Assembly: GCA_003223025.1 (NCBI GenBank)
Contig: QHXR01000008.1
Span: forward strand, 91,634 to 155,633
Length of the DNA stretch: 64,000 nucleotides
Direction: 5' to 3'
Source: Acidobacteriota bacterium
GTDB taxonomy: Bacteria > Acidobacteriota > Blastocatellia > Pyrinomonadales > Pyrinomonadaceae
In this document: in pieces, positions 51,464-60,156 of the stretch
Layout of the letters: each line of letters starts with the position of its first letter
How positions within the stretch are numbered: the stretch's first letter is position 1
Program-made: the position numbers and the translations under genes
Notes under the pieces: model-generated
Databases searched by the model: none
What the model saw: the letters and a program-made list of their open reading frames with translations, nothing else
Told to the model about the DNA's origin: nothing

Positions 51464-52141
51464 ATGATTGCGATCAAAGAACTAATGACAGATGCTACCG
51501 GTCGGGTGATCCGAACGATGATCGTCGAGGACCAACGCGATCTGCGCGAAGGGCTCTCGACACTTGTAAACTTCACGCCCGGTTTCACGTGCGTTGGATC
51601 GTTTCGCTCGATGGAAGAGTGCATCGCGCGCGTCAAGCACGATCAGCCGGACGTGATCCTCAGTGACATAGGATTGCCGGGAATATCGGGTATCGAAGGC
51701 ATCAGGATCTTAAAGGATCAATATCCCGATCTGATCATTCTCGTTCTCACCGTTTATGACGACAACGAGAAGATCTTCGACGCTCTTTGTGCCGGTGCGA
51801 GCGGATATCTATTGAAGCAGACCGAGCCGGCGGAACTGCTTAAGTGCGTCCGCGAGGCGGTCGACGGCGGAGCCCCGATGTCACCGGAAGTTGCCGCCCG
51901 TGTGATCAAACTCTTTCGCGAAGTGCGGCCGCCGGAGAAAGTCGATTACGATCTGACGCCGCACGAGACGCGTCTTCTAAAGCTGCTGGTCGAAGGACAC
52001 AACTACGTAACCGCGTCGGAGAAGCTCAACATTTCTTACAACACGATCAAGTTCCATGTCCGAAATATCTACGACAAGCTCCAAGTCCATTCAAAGTCCG
52101 AGGCGGTTGCGATAGCAATGCGCGATCGGCTTGTGAGCTAA
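51464..52141 (+). CDS. NarL/FixJ family response regulator
   Basis: 225 residues. Receiver domain (about 15-135; phosphoacceptor D68 in 'VILSDIGLPGISG', 'VLTVYDD', K in 'YLLKQ') and LuxR-type helix-turn-helix (about 155-225; 'LTPHETRLLKLLVEGHNYVTASEKL', 'YNTIKFHVRNIYDKLQVHSK'). Partner of the propeller kinase. ggaga lies before the ATG. Its own upstream region carries the element shared with both downstream secreted-protein genes, suggesting autoregulation. Confidence 0.93.
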   Translation: MIAIKELMTDATGRVIRTMIVEDQRDLREGLSTLVNFTPGFTCVGSFRSMEECIARVKHDQPDVILSDIGLPGISGIEGIRILKDQYPDLIILVLTVYDDNEKIFDALCAGASGYLLKQTEPAELLKCVREAVDGGAPMSPEVAARVIKLFREVRPPEKVDYDLTPHETRLLKLLVEGHNYVTASEKLNISYNTIKFHVRNIYDKLQVHSKSEAVAIAMRDRLVS

Positions 52142-52358
52142 GAAAGAGACGGGGAGACCGGGTTTCTTATCCGTTCTTGTCGCCTTGCCGGCAGAAGGAT
52201 CTCACAAGACGAGCCTTTCTCTTTTTCTCTTCTCTCGTCCTCTCAAAGCACTAAACATATCCCGTCCAAAAACCACCCATTTCGATCCTCCGACGTTCGG
52301 CTTCATTCCGTCATCTATCGTAACTCCTATTATTGCTCTATTTATAGGGCTAAGTTTT

Positions 52359-52403
52359 CTACCCAAATAGGCGGGGCTAGCGTATGGCGTTCGGCGCTAA
52401 CTT
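52359..52403 (+). promoter_or_regulatory. Shared promoter element, copy 2 (before the first FG-GAP gene)
   Basis: Identical 18-mer at 52359-52376, 21 nt, TAACTT (52398-52403), 53 nt before the ATG. The rest of the 315-bp gap 52142-52456 shows nothing else I can support. Confidence 0.65.
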
Positions 52404-52456
52404 TGAACCATCGGCGGTCTCTACCGTCTGAAAAAAAAATTTAGAGGAGCATCAAA

Positions 52457-53824
52457 ATGAAAAATCGAACCCTTGTCAGCTTAATATTCAAATCCATCTC
52501 CTTCGTCGTCGTCGCTTTCGCCGTAACTGTGACCGGTGCCTACGCCCAGCCGGCTAATGACAATTTTGGGAATGCCCAAGTGCTGAGCGGAATCCGGATC
52601 ACGGTGGCGGGTAATAATGTCGAAGCAACGAAAGAGACCGGCGAACCGCAGCACGCTCAAAATCCGGGCGGCAAATCCGTCTGGTTCAAATGGACCGCGC
52701 CGATGTCCCGTGTCATGTCGATCTCAACAAGCAGAACGAGCTCGAACCTCAACACGCTGCTCGGTGTCTACATAGGTTCGGCGGTGAACTCGCTGTCGGT
52801 CCAAGCCCTTGGCGACGATATTTCTTTCCCGGCTAATGTAAAGAGTCGTGCGCTTTTGACGGCCACGGGGGGAGAAACCTATTACATCGCAGTCGACGGA
52901 TCGTCCGTTGACGGTGCTCCGTCGGTCAGCGGATCGTTTCAGCTGGATATCAGCCCCGCGTTTCCGGTCCAGGCTTTAGACCAGGACGGAGACGGAATAA
53001 CGGACCTTACGGTCTATCGTCCGTCGACTGGTGATTGGTACACGCGAGGTTCTACCAAGAACATCATCCGCCATTTCGGTGCGGATGGGGACATGCCGGT
53101 CGCTATACCTCTCGCGTTTCGAAACGGCGAGTCGACCGTTTTCCGTCCATCAACCGGGACCTGGTACAGCCAGTTGGGATGCTGCACCGCCCAGTCAGTT
53201 CTCTGGGGCACGGCCGGTGACATTCCGACGGCCGAGGCATTCAGCGGCGGTATCAATATGAACTACACGGTCTTTCGTCCATCGACCGGTATGTGGTACG
53301 CGTACGTACGGCCGGAGGATAACCTTCCCCACATCACGCTTAAGTTCGGATTGGCTGGTGACATTCCGGTCCCCGGAAACTATTCGCCCGACAGGTTCGC
53401 CGACATAGCTGTGTATCGACCATCGACCGGTGTCTGGTACATTTTCGAACGCAGCTCGTTCAACGTACCGGATCACATTCGAATCGTTGCGTTCGGAATT
53501 CCGGGCGACAAACCGGTACAGGGTGATTACGACGGCGACGGACTTCTCGATCCCGCGATCTATCGTCCGTCGACCGGAACCTGGTGGGTGCTCCGCAGCT
53601 CGGATAACCAGCAACACGCGTTCCAATTCGGTTCAGAGGAAGATATTCCGGCCACGGGCGACTATGACGGCGACGGCATCTTCGACTTTGCAGTTTTCCG
53701 TCCATCGACGGGTAACTGGTATGTCCGAAACAGCGGGAGTGGCACAGTCCGAATCGAGCACTGGGGCGCGACCGGCGACCTACCGGTAACTGCAAACACG
53801 AATGCTCCGGCGGTTCCAAACTAG
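52457..53824 (+). CDS. Secreted beta-propeller protein with 'YRPSTGxWY' FG-GAP-like repeats
   Basis: 455 residues. Signal peptide (about 1-30, 'VTVTGAYAQ'), then a PPC-like beta-sandwich (about 35-165; 'NDNFGNAQVLSG', 'GKSVWFKWTAPMSR', 'GETYYIAVDGSS'). Six to seven blades follow, each with 'VYRPSTGxWY' and many with the calcium-type loop 'DYDGDGIFDFAVF'. Typical of surface or released proteins of Blastocatellia-like bacteria; ligand unknown. agaggag precedes the ATG. It sits behind the kinase/regulator pair and carries the shared promoter element, so it is a probable target. A terminator follows. Confidence 0.88.
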   Translation: MKNRTLVSLIFKSISFVVVAFAVTVTGAYAQPANDNFGNAQVLSGIRITVAGNNVEATKETGEPQHAQNPGGKSVWFKWTAPMSRVMSISTSRTSSNLNTLLGVYIGSAVNSLSVQALGDDISFPANVKSRALLTATGGETYYIAVDGSSVDGAPSVSGSFQLDISPAFPVQALDQDGDGITDLTVYRPSTGDWYTRGSTKNIIRHFGADGDMPVAIPLAFRNGESTVFRPSTGTWYSQLGCCTAQSVLWGTAGDIPTAEAFSGGINMNYTVFRPSTGMWYAYVRPEDNLPHITLKFGLAGDIPVPGNYSPDRFADIAVYRPSTGVWYIFERSSFNVPDHIRIVAFGIPGDKPVQGDYDGDGLLDPAIYRPSTGTWWVLRSSDNQQHAFQFGSEEDIPATGDYDGDGIFDFAVFRPSTGNWYVRNSGSGTVRIEHWGATGDLPVTANTNAPAVPN

Positions 53825-53848
53825 GAAGTCGGCGATCGATCGGAAAGA

Positions 53849-53886
53849 GAAGAGGCTGTCCCGAAAAAGGGGCGGCCTCTTCGATT
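53849..53886 (+). terminator. Rho-independent terminator after the first FG-GAP gene
   Basis: gaagaggc ... gcctcttc with inner tgtccc/ggggcg pairing, then gatttt. Confidence 0.85.
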
Positions 53887-54063
53887 TTCGATGCGAGATA
53901 AAATGCCCCGTTTAAATTGCCGCTCGCTTTAGGTAGCGGAGACTACCTCTTTTCCTTTGATACTTTCCCGCCCACAGCCCACCCATTCCGCTCATTGAAA
54001 ATTTCATCTAGCTCGAAGTTCAAGTGTTAACTGCTGTCACGTCATCAGTTAGCCTGCTCTTCA

Positions 54064-54110
54064 TTTCTATCGAATGGGTGGGGCGCTGACACGCCGGCCT
54101 GGAATATTCT
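54064..54110 (+). promoter_or_regulatory. Shared promoter element, copy 3 (before the second FG-GAP gene)
   Basis: Diverged copy tttctatcgaatgggtgggg (54064-54083), 21 nt, TATTCT (54105-54110), 57 nt before the ATG. The rest of the 343-bp gap 53825-54167 holds only the terminator. Confidence 0.55.
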
Positions 54111-54167
54111 CATCTCATAGCGAACGCATCGAGGCGGTCGCAAATAAAAATAACAGGAGATAAGAAA

Positions 54168-55625
54168 ATGAAAAACACGATCAAATCCATCATCCTTGCG
54201 ACGCTTCTCGTGTCGCTTACACAACTCGTATCAGCCGCTCCGCAGAATGATAACTGGGGCAATGCAACATCGCTCGCATCGACGACCGCGGGTCAGATCT
54301 TTGGATCGATAAGCGGAGCGACCGTTCAATCATGCGAGCCGAGTCACTCTTTTCCGGACGAGGCCGGCTCTCCGGCAGAGAAAACCGTCTGGTACAAATG
54401 GCAGGTGCCGGCGAGCGGAAGCTACACGTTCTCTTTTTACGGAACCGAGACGACCATCGATCCGGTACTATCGGCATACAGGATGACCGTCGGATTTTGT
54501 AACGGAGATCTCGGAGAATTTCCGCAGCGGGTCATCGAAAATCACAACTACAACGTGGCGATGGGTGTGGGCCAGGACACAAGCAGGATCACCTTCAGGG
54601 CCACCGCAGGAGAGCTCATCTATATTTCGGTCGATTCCTGGATGGGCCAGGACGGAAGCTTTGAAATGAATTGGAACAAAGCGAGGTTTCGCTATGACGC
54701 CAATCTGGATCACAACAACGGCGGAGCGGATCTCGTCGTGAACCGTCTTACGCCAGGAGGAATGCAGTGGTGGACCGCTCGATATAGAAACTCGCCGTCG
54801 TTCAATTACTTTGGGACGCAAACGTTCGGCAAACAGTTCGACAAGATGCTGATGGCTGACTACGACGGCGACGGTATTTCAGACATGGTAGCTGTTCGGC
54901 GGGAGAACGGTTCATCAGTTTGGTGGATCTCAAACAAGGACGGGCAGATTATCAAGGTGGTACAGTTTGGCCTCGAATTCGACGAGCCGATCGTCGGCGA
55001 TTATGACGGTGATGGTATCGCGGACATAGCAGTGGTACGCAAGGACGAAGGATCGAATACCAGAACGTGGCACATACTTCGAAGCAGCGACGGTCATTAC
55101 GTGGGAGCGCAGTTCGGCCTCGCGAACGATCGGCTGATGGCCGGCGATTATGACGGCGATGGCAAGACGGATCTTGTTGTCCTGCGGGCCGAAAACGGAT
55201 CGCTTAGGTGGTACATATTACGAAGCGGTTCGAATCAGGTAGTCAGCCGTCTTTTTGGAAATGATACCGGCGATGCGCCCGTGGCTGTCGATTTCGGCGG
55301 CGACGGCAAAACCGACATCGCGGTTTTTCGTCGGAACGCTCCTGCCTCGCAAGGTCCGACGTTCAGCGGTTACTGGTTTTCGCTCGACAGCAACTCGCAG
55401 CTTCCGCTCGATGAGGTTCCGACTCAGTTCCAGAAGTTCGGTACGGCTTTTGATGAACCGCAGCCCGGCGATTTCGACGGCGACGGACGAACAGATCTAG
55501 CGGTTTATCGCGATGGCCAGTGGTGGATCCGCCGGACACGCGACGGCCAGGTCTCGAGTCACAATTTCGGTATTGCTTCGGACTACCCGATGACAGACGG
55601 TGGACGTTACATTCTGGAGTTCTAA
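54168..55625 (+). CDS. Secreted FG-GAP/VCBS-repeat protein
   Basis: 485 residues. Signal peptide (about 1-23, 'LTQLVSAAP') and a PPC-like domain ('NDNWGNATSLAS', 'KTVWYKWQVPASGSYTFSFYG', 'GELIYISVDSWMG'). Then come about six FG-GAP blades with calcium-loop motifs 'DYDGDGISDMVAVRR', 'DYDGDGIADIAVVRK', 'DYDGDGKTDLVVLR' and 'DFDGDGRTDLAVYR'. It is a diverged paralogue in architecture of the preceding gene, lacking its 'YRPSTG' signature. caggaga precedes the ATG. Probable co-target of the NarL-type regulator. Confidence 0.88.
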   Translation: MKNTIKSIILATLLVSLTQLVSAAPQNDNWGNATSLASTTAGQIFGSISGATVQSCEPSHSFPDEAGSPAEKTVWYKWQVPASGSYTFSFYGTETTIDPVLSAYRMTVGFCNGDLGEFPQRVIENHNYNVAMGVGQDTSRITFRATAGELIYISVDSWMGQDGSFEMNWNKARFRYDANLDHNNGGADLVVNRLTPGGMQWWTARYRNSPSFNYFGTQTFGKQFDKMLMADYDGDGISDMVAVRRENGSSVWWISNKDGQIIKVVQFGLEFDEPIVGDYDGDGIADIAVVRKDEGSNTRTWHILRSSDGHYVGAQFGLANDRLMAGDYDGDGKTDLVVLRAENGSLRWYILRSGSNQVVSRLFGNDTGDAPVAVDFGGDGKTDIAVFRRNAPASQGPTFSGYWFSLDSNSQLPLDEVPTQFQKFGTAFDEPQPGDFDGDGRTDLAVYRDGQWWIRRTRDGQVSSHNFGIASDYPMTDGGRYILEF

Positions 55626-55640
55626 CACCGGATTGAACGT

Positions 55641-55671
55641 AAGACGGCGAGCCGCGTGCTCGCCGTCTTTT
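55641..55671 (+). terminator. Rho-independent terminator after the second FG-GAP gene
   Basis: aagacggcgagc, loop cgcgt, gctcgccgtctttt: a perfect 12-bp stem and T-run. Confidence 0.92.
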
Positions 55672-55730
55672 GCGCACGATGAGATCTAGTGATCAAACGA
55701 GACGAGGATCCTGGAATAAATTAGGAGTTC

Positions 55731-56159
55731 ATGATGACAACAGCAGTTTTCAAAAATTGTTTCGGTTGCGATTACAAAGAGGTAACCGAAGAGCGAAGAT
55801 GCCCGCAGTGCGGCAAACCGCTTCAGGATGAAAAGACCATTCGCATGTTGGGCGGTATCCTATCGTTTCTCGGACTAGTGCTGATCACGATAATGACCCT
55901 CGTCATCAACGGCATCAGCCACTCAACTCGCGTGGTTGACCGCCCGGGCCATTACGGCGAAAGCGCGCGCAACACGCCGAACGGTACTTTGGTTTACGGT
56001 ATCCTGATCGCCGTCCTACTGATGGGCGTCTCGACCTTGCTCACCGGCGGTACGATGGTCGTGACCGGACGACGCAATTTGAAGCTTCTCTGGTTCATGA
56101 TCGCGTTCGGTCTCGTCCTCGGCGGATTCGGATACGTATTTAGCCGCTTCATCTCTTGA
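55731..56159 (+). CDS. Zinc-ribbon membrane protein
   Basis: 142 residues. An N-terminal zinc ribbon (C10, C13, C24, C27 in 'NCFGCDYKEVTEERRCPQCG') is followed by three membrane segments ('MLGGILSFLGLVLITIMTLVI', 'TLVYGILIAVLLMGVSTLLTGG', 'LWFMIAFGLVLGGFGYVFS'). ATG 55731 or 55734, with taggag upstream. A zinc-ribbon head on a small membrane protein is common in this phylum, with no defined role. Confidence 0.75.
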   Translation: MMTTAVFKNCFGCDYKEVTEERRCPQCGKPLQDEKTIRMLGGILSFLGLVLITIMTLVINGISHSTRVVDRPGHYGESARNTPNGTLVYGILIAVLLMGVSTLLTGGTMVVTGRRNLKLLWFMIAFGLVLGGFGYVFSRFIS

Positions 56160-56217
56160 CCGATAAGAGCTACGTGCGGTTCTCGATTTTTAACGGGCGT
56201 CATGCTTGAGGCCAATT

Positions 56218-56310
56218 TCACTCGCTGCTACGCCAGCAGGTGCGACGATCGCCGGTCGCGCCCTCGATTCGGATGGCCACGGAGTATTCGGCGCTAGGCT
56301 AATTCCAACT
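56218..56310 (+). pseudogene. Fragment of a carboxypeptidase-regulatory-like domain
   Basis: The frame reads 'PAGATIAGRALDSDGHGVFGARL', which fits the first strands of a CarboxypepD_reg-like domain ('ATIxGRVxDxDGxGVxGARV') commonly found at the ends of secreted proteins in such genomes. It has no signal, no proper start, and breaks down after about 30 residues. Probable relic within the 209-bp gap before ychF. Confidence 0.4.
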
Positions 56311-56368
56311 AGAACGGTAGAATATTCGGTTCGCGGCTTCATGGCCGGGACCGAATTTTTTTACTTAT

Positions 56369-57469
56369 ATGCTGCAAGCTGGAATTGTTGGACTGCCTAA
56401 CGTTGGAAAATCTACTTTGTTTAATGCTCTAACGGCACAGGAAGCTGCGCTTGCCGCGAACTATCCGTTCGCGACGATCGAGCCGAATGTCGGAGTCGTT
56501 CCCGTTCCTGATGATCGCCTTTATGTTCTCGAAACAATGAACAAGGCGCAGAAGGTCATCCCGGCGACGGTCGAGTTTCTCGATATCGCCGGTCTCGTTC
56601 GAGGTGCTTCGAAAGGTGAAGGACTAGGCAATCAGTTTCTCGCCAACATTCGTCAGACGGACGCGGTGATCCAGGTCGTTCGGTGTTTTGAAGACGAAAA
56701 TATTATCCACGTGGAAGGATCCGTCGATCCGATCCGCGACATCGAGACGATCCAGATCGAGCTCGCACTCGCCGATCTCGCATCGGCAGAAAAGCGTCGC
56801 GACAAAGCGGGGCGCGGAGCGAAGTCCGGCGACAAAGACGCGAAGCGGGAGATCGAACTTCTCGACAAAGTGCAGCCGGTGTTGGAAGAAGGACGTCCCG
56901 CTCGTGCAGCGGATCTGACCGACGACGAACGTGCGATCGTGAAAGGCTGGTTTTTTCTTTCGACGAAACCGACGATCTACGCGGCGAACGTCGATGAAGA
57001 ATCACTCGCCGATCCGGATTCGAATCCGCATGTCGTGGCAGTTAAGAAACATGCTGCAGCCGAGAACGCAGACGTCGTCATCATCTGCGCAAAGCTCGAA
57101 GCCGAATTGGTCGCGCTCGACGCGGCGGAGCGTGCAGAATATCTCGAAGGCCACGGCGTCACGTCATCGGGTGTCGATCAGTTGATCAAGGCCGCGTATC
57201 ACATGCTCGGTCTGATGTCGTTTCTGACAGCTGGTGAAAAAGAAGTCCGTGCATGGACGATCCCGATCGGAACAAAAGCTCCGCAGGCAGCGGGAGAAAT
57301 TCACACCGACATCGAACGCGGATTTATCCGGGCCGAGATCGTCTCATACGATGCTCTCATTCAAGCCGGAAATATGAATGCGGCGAAAGAGAAAGGAGTC
57401 GTGCGGTTGGAAGGGAAAGAGTATGTGATGCAGGAAGGCGATATCGTGAATTTTAGGTTTAATGTTTAG
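56369..57469 (+). CDS. ychF: Redox-regulated ATPase YchF (OLA1 family)
   Basis: 366 residues, full length. G1 'GLPNVGKSTLFNALT', switch II 'FLDIAGLVRGASKGEGLGNQFL', G4 replaced by 'NVDE' (the feature that gives ATP rather than GTP preference), and a C-terminal TGS domain ending 'KGVVRLEGKEYVMQEGDIVNFRFNV', cited in part. It binds ribosomes and affects stress responses. No Shine-Dalgarno before the ATG; the 5' context is a decayed gene fragment. Stands alone. Confidence 0.95.
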   Translation: MLQAGIVGLPNVGKSTLFNALTAQEAALAANYPFATIEPNVGVVPVPDDRLYVLETMNKAQKVIPATVEFLDIAGLVRGASKGEGLGNQFLANIRQTDAVIQVVRCFEDENIIHVEGSVDPIRDIETIQIELALADLASAEKRRDKAGRGAKSGDKDAKREIELLDKVQPVLEEGRPARAADLTDDERAIVKGWFFLSTKPTIYAANVDEESLADPDSNPHVVAVKKHAAAENADVVIICAKLEAELVALDAAERAEYLEGHGVTSSGVDQLIKAAYHMLGLMSFLTAGEKEVRAWTIPIGTKAPQAAGEIHTDIERGFIRAEIVSYDALIQAGNMNAAKEKGVVRLEGKEYVMQEGDIVNFRFNV

Positions 57470-57577
57470 AGCGGAGTCTGATCGCTAAATGCGACCAATC
57501 GTTTCGCGTCGCCCAACGTCGCAAGTTAAAGTGCGACGAATCTTTGCAGGCTAATCTCGGCGGTGATATGCGACGAA

Positions 57578-57750
57578 TCGTTTTAGCGTAGCCACGCCGT
57601 TTAGGGCGTGGTTCCGAATCTCTCAATAAATCTCGGCGGCGTTTCAACGTCGTTTCTCCAGTTCTCAACATCGGCAAGGACGTTAAAACGCCCTCTTTGT
57701 TGCTCGCAAATCGCTACCACGCCCTAAACGGCGTGGCTACGCTCAAACGA
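57578..57750. repeat. 173-bp hairpin after ychF
   Basis: 34-bp arms 57578-57611 and 57717-57750 ('tagccacgccgtttagggcg' type). Degenerate 'gcgacgaatcgttt' words lie to its left. Fills most of the 315-bp gap 57470-57784 between convergent genes. Confidence 0.85.
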
Positions 57751-57784
57751 CTTGTTAAGACCACGTTGTGTCTCGTCTTCAAAA

Positions 57785-58645
57785 TCATTTGTTGATCCTT
57801 AAACTCGAAATAATTTCCTCGAATTTTTCGAGACTGGGACTGTAGTCGCTAGAGTTGAGTTTCTCGAGTCGAGTCGTGATGCTGTTCCGATACTTCTCAA
57901 TTCTCGCCTCTGTATCTTTCGAATTCGAATTTTCCTCGAAGAGATTTTCATAGGTGTATCCCTCAAACGCCGTCGGCATTTCATCCGGCAGGAACGCAAC
58001 GCTGACCGGCGTTTCAGCGGTGACGTAGAACTTCCCGTCCGCCGTGATCCCTTCATATCGATAAACCAGATTTCGGTTGCTCAATAATTCAGCCTCGATA
58101 CTCCAGTGCGTTATGAAAATAATTCCACGGCCACCTGGAAAATCGAAACCGCGAACCTTAACGTAAAAATCGTCAGATCCATCCCCGAGCTCAAGGTGCG
58201 GAATCTGACCTTTCAGTCTCGACGACGGGTTTTTCAAAACTCTCCGAAGCCCGGTAATTTCATCGTTAATGTACTGGGCCATTTCCGGACTGATCGCATA
58301 CGCGTCATCGAATTTATCAAGCGGATAGATCGCAATCCGAGCTTTCGTGCCGTGCTCCCGGCCAAATTCAAACTCGAACTCCACACCTTCCGGCACCACG
58401 TTGTCGGGCTTGTTGTCTGGCCGCTCAAGCTTATGTTCGGGGACAATCTCTTTCTTCACATCCCCGAAAACGCGCGGATCATAGTGAAAACTAACGCCTT
58501 CGAAATCGACCGCTTGATCTGATGGAATTACTTCTTCCGCGGCTTCAGCTTTCGTTTGGAGAGAACCTTCATTGCCTCGAATCGACGGCCGGAGATTACA
58601 ACCGAGAAGGACGCAAGCAAGAAAAATCACGAGCACGATTTTCAT
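57785..58645 (-). CDS. Lipoprotein of unknown function
   Basis: 286 residues with a lipobox 'VLLGC' (C16). The mature part is acidic, with 'FEGVSFHYDPRVFGDVKKEI', 'ARIAIYPLDKFDDAY' and 'GRGIIFITHWSIEAELLSNRNLVYRYEGI' (in part), no catalytic motif recognised. Its ATG abuts the stop of the BNR lipoprotein gene with no gap, so the two are co-translated and perhaps form a complex at the outer or inner membrane. Confidence 0.75.
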   Translation of the reverse strand: MKIVLVIFLACVLLGCNLRPSIRGNEGSLQTKAEAAEEVIPSDQAVDFEGVSFHYDPRVFGDVKKEIVPEHKLERPDNKPDNVVPEGVEFEFEFGREHGTKARIAIYPLDKFDDAYAISPEMAQYINDEITGLRRVLKNPSSRLKGQIPHLELGDGSDDFYVKVRGFDFPGGRGIIFITHWSIEAELLSNRNLVYRYEGITADGKFYVTAETPVSVAFLPDEMPTAFEGYTYENLFEENSNSKDTEARIEKYRNSITTRLEKLNSSDYSPSLEKFEEIISSLRINK

Positions 58646-59911
58646 TTAACGTTTAGCGATCCAGACAGAGCGAGTCTTATTTTCTTTTCTAACAAAAGCG
58701 ATATAAGTCACGCCGCTCACAGAAACTGCCGACGGATTGTTCGCCGCATCGATCGTAGATTTCGTCGCGGAGTCGGCGCCGATCGCGATAACCGTGCGAT
58801 TGTCCGCTCCCTGATAAACGAGAGTCGAACCTAAGAGTATCGGCGTTCCACTCGCCGCGTCACCGCTTACAAAAATTCTTGGGCCAAAATTCGCACCGCC
58901 GTCAGTCGACTTCGCGGTGTAATATCCCGCTTGTCCTCCGACTCCCGCCGTGTACCAAAGAACATCCAGCTCCGAAGCGGTCGCTTTTATCGCCGCACCG
59001 GACACCGGACATGCGGCGAGTTGCCATTTGTCGTCGCTGACGATCGTTCGCGGCAAGAATGTTTCGCCGCCGTTCGTCGAAGACGCGACTGCGATATGGC
59101 GATGATCGCCTTCGAGCACCTGACGCCAACTCACATAAACGCGTCTTGTCTCATCAGTCGTGACGGCGGTTTTGCAGCACGGACATACATCGGTCGAGAG
59201 CTTCTGATTTTTCGAAAACGATTTTCCTCCGTCCTTCGAGTACGCAAAGAAGACTTCGCTGTTCGGCTCGGGTGCATGCTCTGATGCGGGACCTTTGTGA
59301 TCGATCTTTACGAAATGAAATCCTTCGTCCTCCGCCGAATTCTTTGAAGCCATCTCGTGATCTTTATGAATATTTCTTTCGTCGAGCCACGCCGCGTAAA
59401 TCGTTCCGTCGTTCCCGATCGCGAGCGAGTGCATCCCGTGCGACGCCGGCGCGATGTCGTCGTTGATCTTCGTCGGTGCTGAAAAGGTCGTTCCACCGTC
59501 GTGCGAAACCGAGACGACGTAATTCGTTCCGTCGCCGGAGCGGGCGGTCCATCCGATGAATAGTGATTTGTCCGGAGCGCTTGTCACCGTCGGCGGATCT
59601 CCGGCCCACGATTTTACGATCCCGGATTCGGGATTTACGCGGACTGGTTCGCCGATCGACTTCAGTTTCGAATCAAACTTTTGAATATAGAGATCTGCAC
59701 TTTTATCGGCGGCGTGTTCGACGTAAGCGACGTAAATATTTCCATCGACGTCGGCGGCGATCGCGGGTTCGGCGGGATCGGAATCCGCGATCGAAACTTT
59801 AACTTCGTTTGTCGCATCCGATGAGATCGGTCGATTTGGCGTGGCAGATTCGCGCGGGTTACAGGCGAAAGAAAACAAAACCGACAGAAGAATAAGAAAC
59901 TGAAATTTCAT
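58646..59911 (-). CDS. BNR/sialidase-like propeller lipoprotein with CPCC motif
   Basis: 421 residues from ATG 59911. Lipobox-like 'FSFAC' (C17). BNR Asp-box blades: 'VSHDGGTTFSAP', 'YSKDGGKSFSKN', 'SSTNGGETFLPR' and 'KSTDGGANFGPR'. A 'DVCPCCKTAV' loop and 'AACPVSGAA' give a cysteine cluster that could bind metal or form disulfides. No sialidase catalytic set (Arg triad, Tyr-Glu) is recognised, so an enzyme role is doubtful. Forms a two-gene operon with the lipoprotein downstream. Confidence 0.8.
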   Translation of the reverse strand: MKFQFLILLSVLFSFACNPRESATPNRPISSDATNEVKVSIADSDPAEPAIAADVDGNIYVAYVEHAADKSADLYIQKFDSKLKSIGEPVRVNPESGIVKSWAGDPPTVTSAPDKSLFIGWTARSGDGTNYVVSVSHDGGTTFSAPTKINDDIAPASHGMHSLAIGNDGTIYAAWLDERNIHKDHEMASKNSAEDEGFHFVKIDHKGPASEHAPEPNSEVFFAYSKDGGKSFSKNQKLSTDVCPCCKTAVTTDETRRVYVSWRQVLEGDHRHIAVASSTNGGETFLPRTIVSDDKWQLAACPVSGAAIKATASELDVLWYTAGVGGQAGYYTAKSTDGGANFGPRIFVSGDAASGTPILLGSTLVYQGADNRTVIAIGADSATKSTIDAANNPSAVSVSGVTYIAFVRKENKTRSVWIAKR

Positions 59912-60076
59912 CAAACAAATTCTATGCGCTGGAAGTGAAAAATATAAACCCAAATATCTCGGGAGGTCGCGCGTTTCCTGCTTTTAATTGGGTAATTCCG
60001 TAATTATTAATTCGGTAATGAAGAGGTGGGTTGCCGAATCGCGGGGAACAACGGTAAACTAATCGCCGGCCAATAT

Positions 60077-60151
60077 GGCGCCTTCGTCTATCGGTTAGGA
60101 CGCGAGGTTCTCAACCTTGAAAGAGGGGTTCAACTCCCCTAGGCGCTACCA
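60077..60151 (+). tRNA. tRNA-Glu (anticodon CTC)
   Basis: Cloverleaf: acceptor GGCGCCT/AGGCGCT, D arm GTCT...GGAC, anticodon stem CGAGG/CCTTG with loop TTCTCAA (anticodon CTC), T arm GGGG-TTCAACT-CCCC and encoded CCA (60149-60151). Confidence 0.93.
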
Positions 60152-60156
60152 AGATT

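Noticed and set aside
59947-59970. Further copies of the 'acccaaata' promoter element (also 47791-47799)
   Set aside because: Only the first nine bases match, the ggcgggg part is missing, and there is no -10 hexamer at the right spacing.
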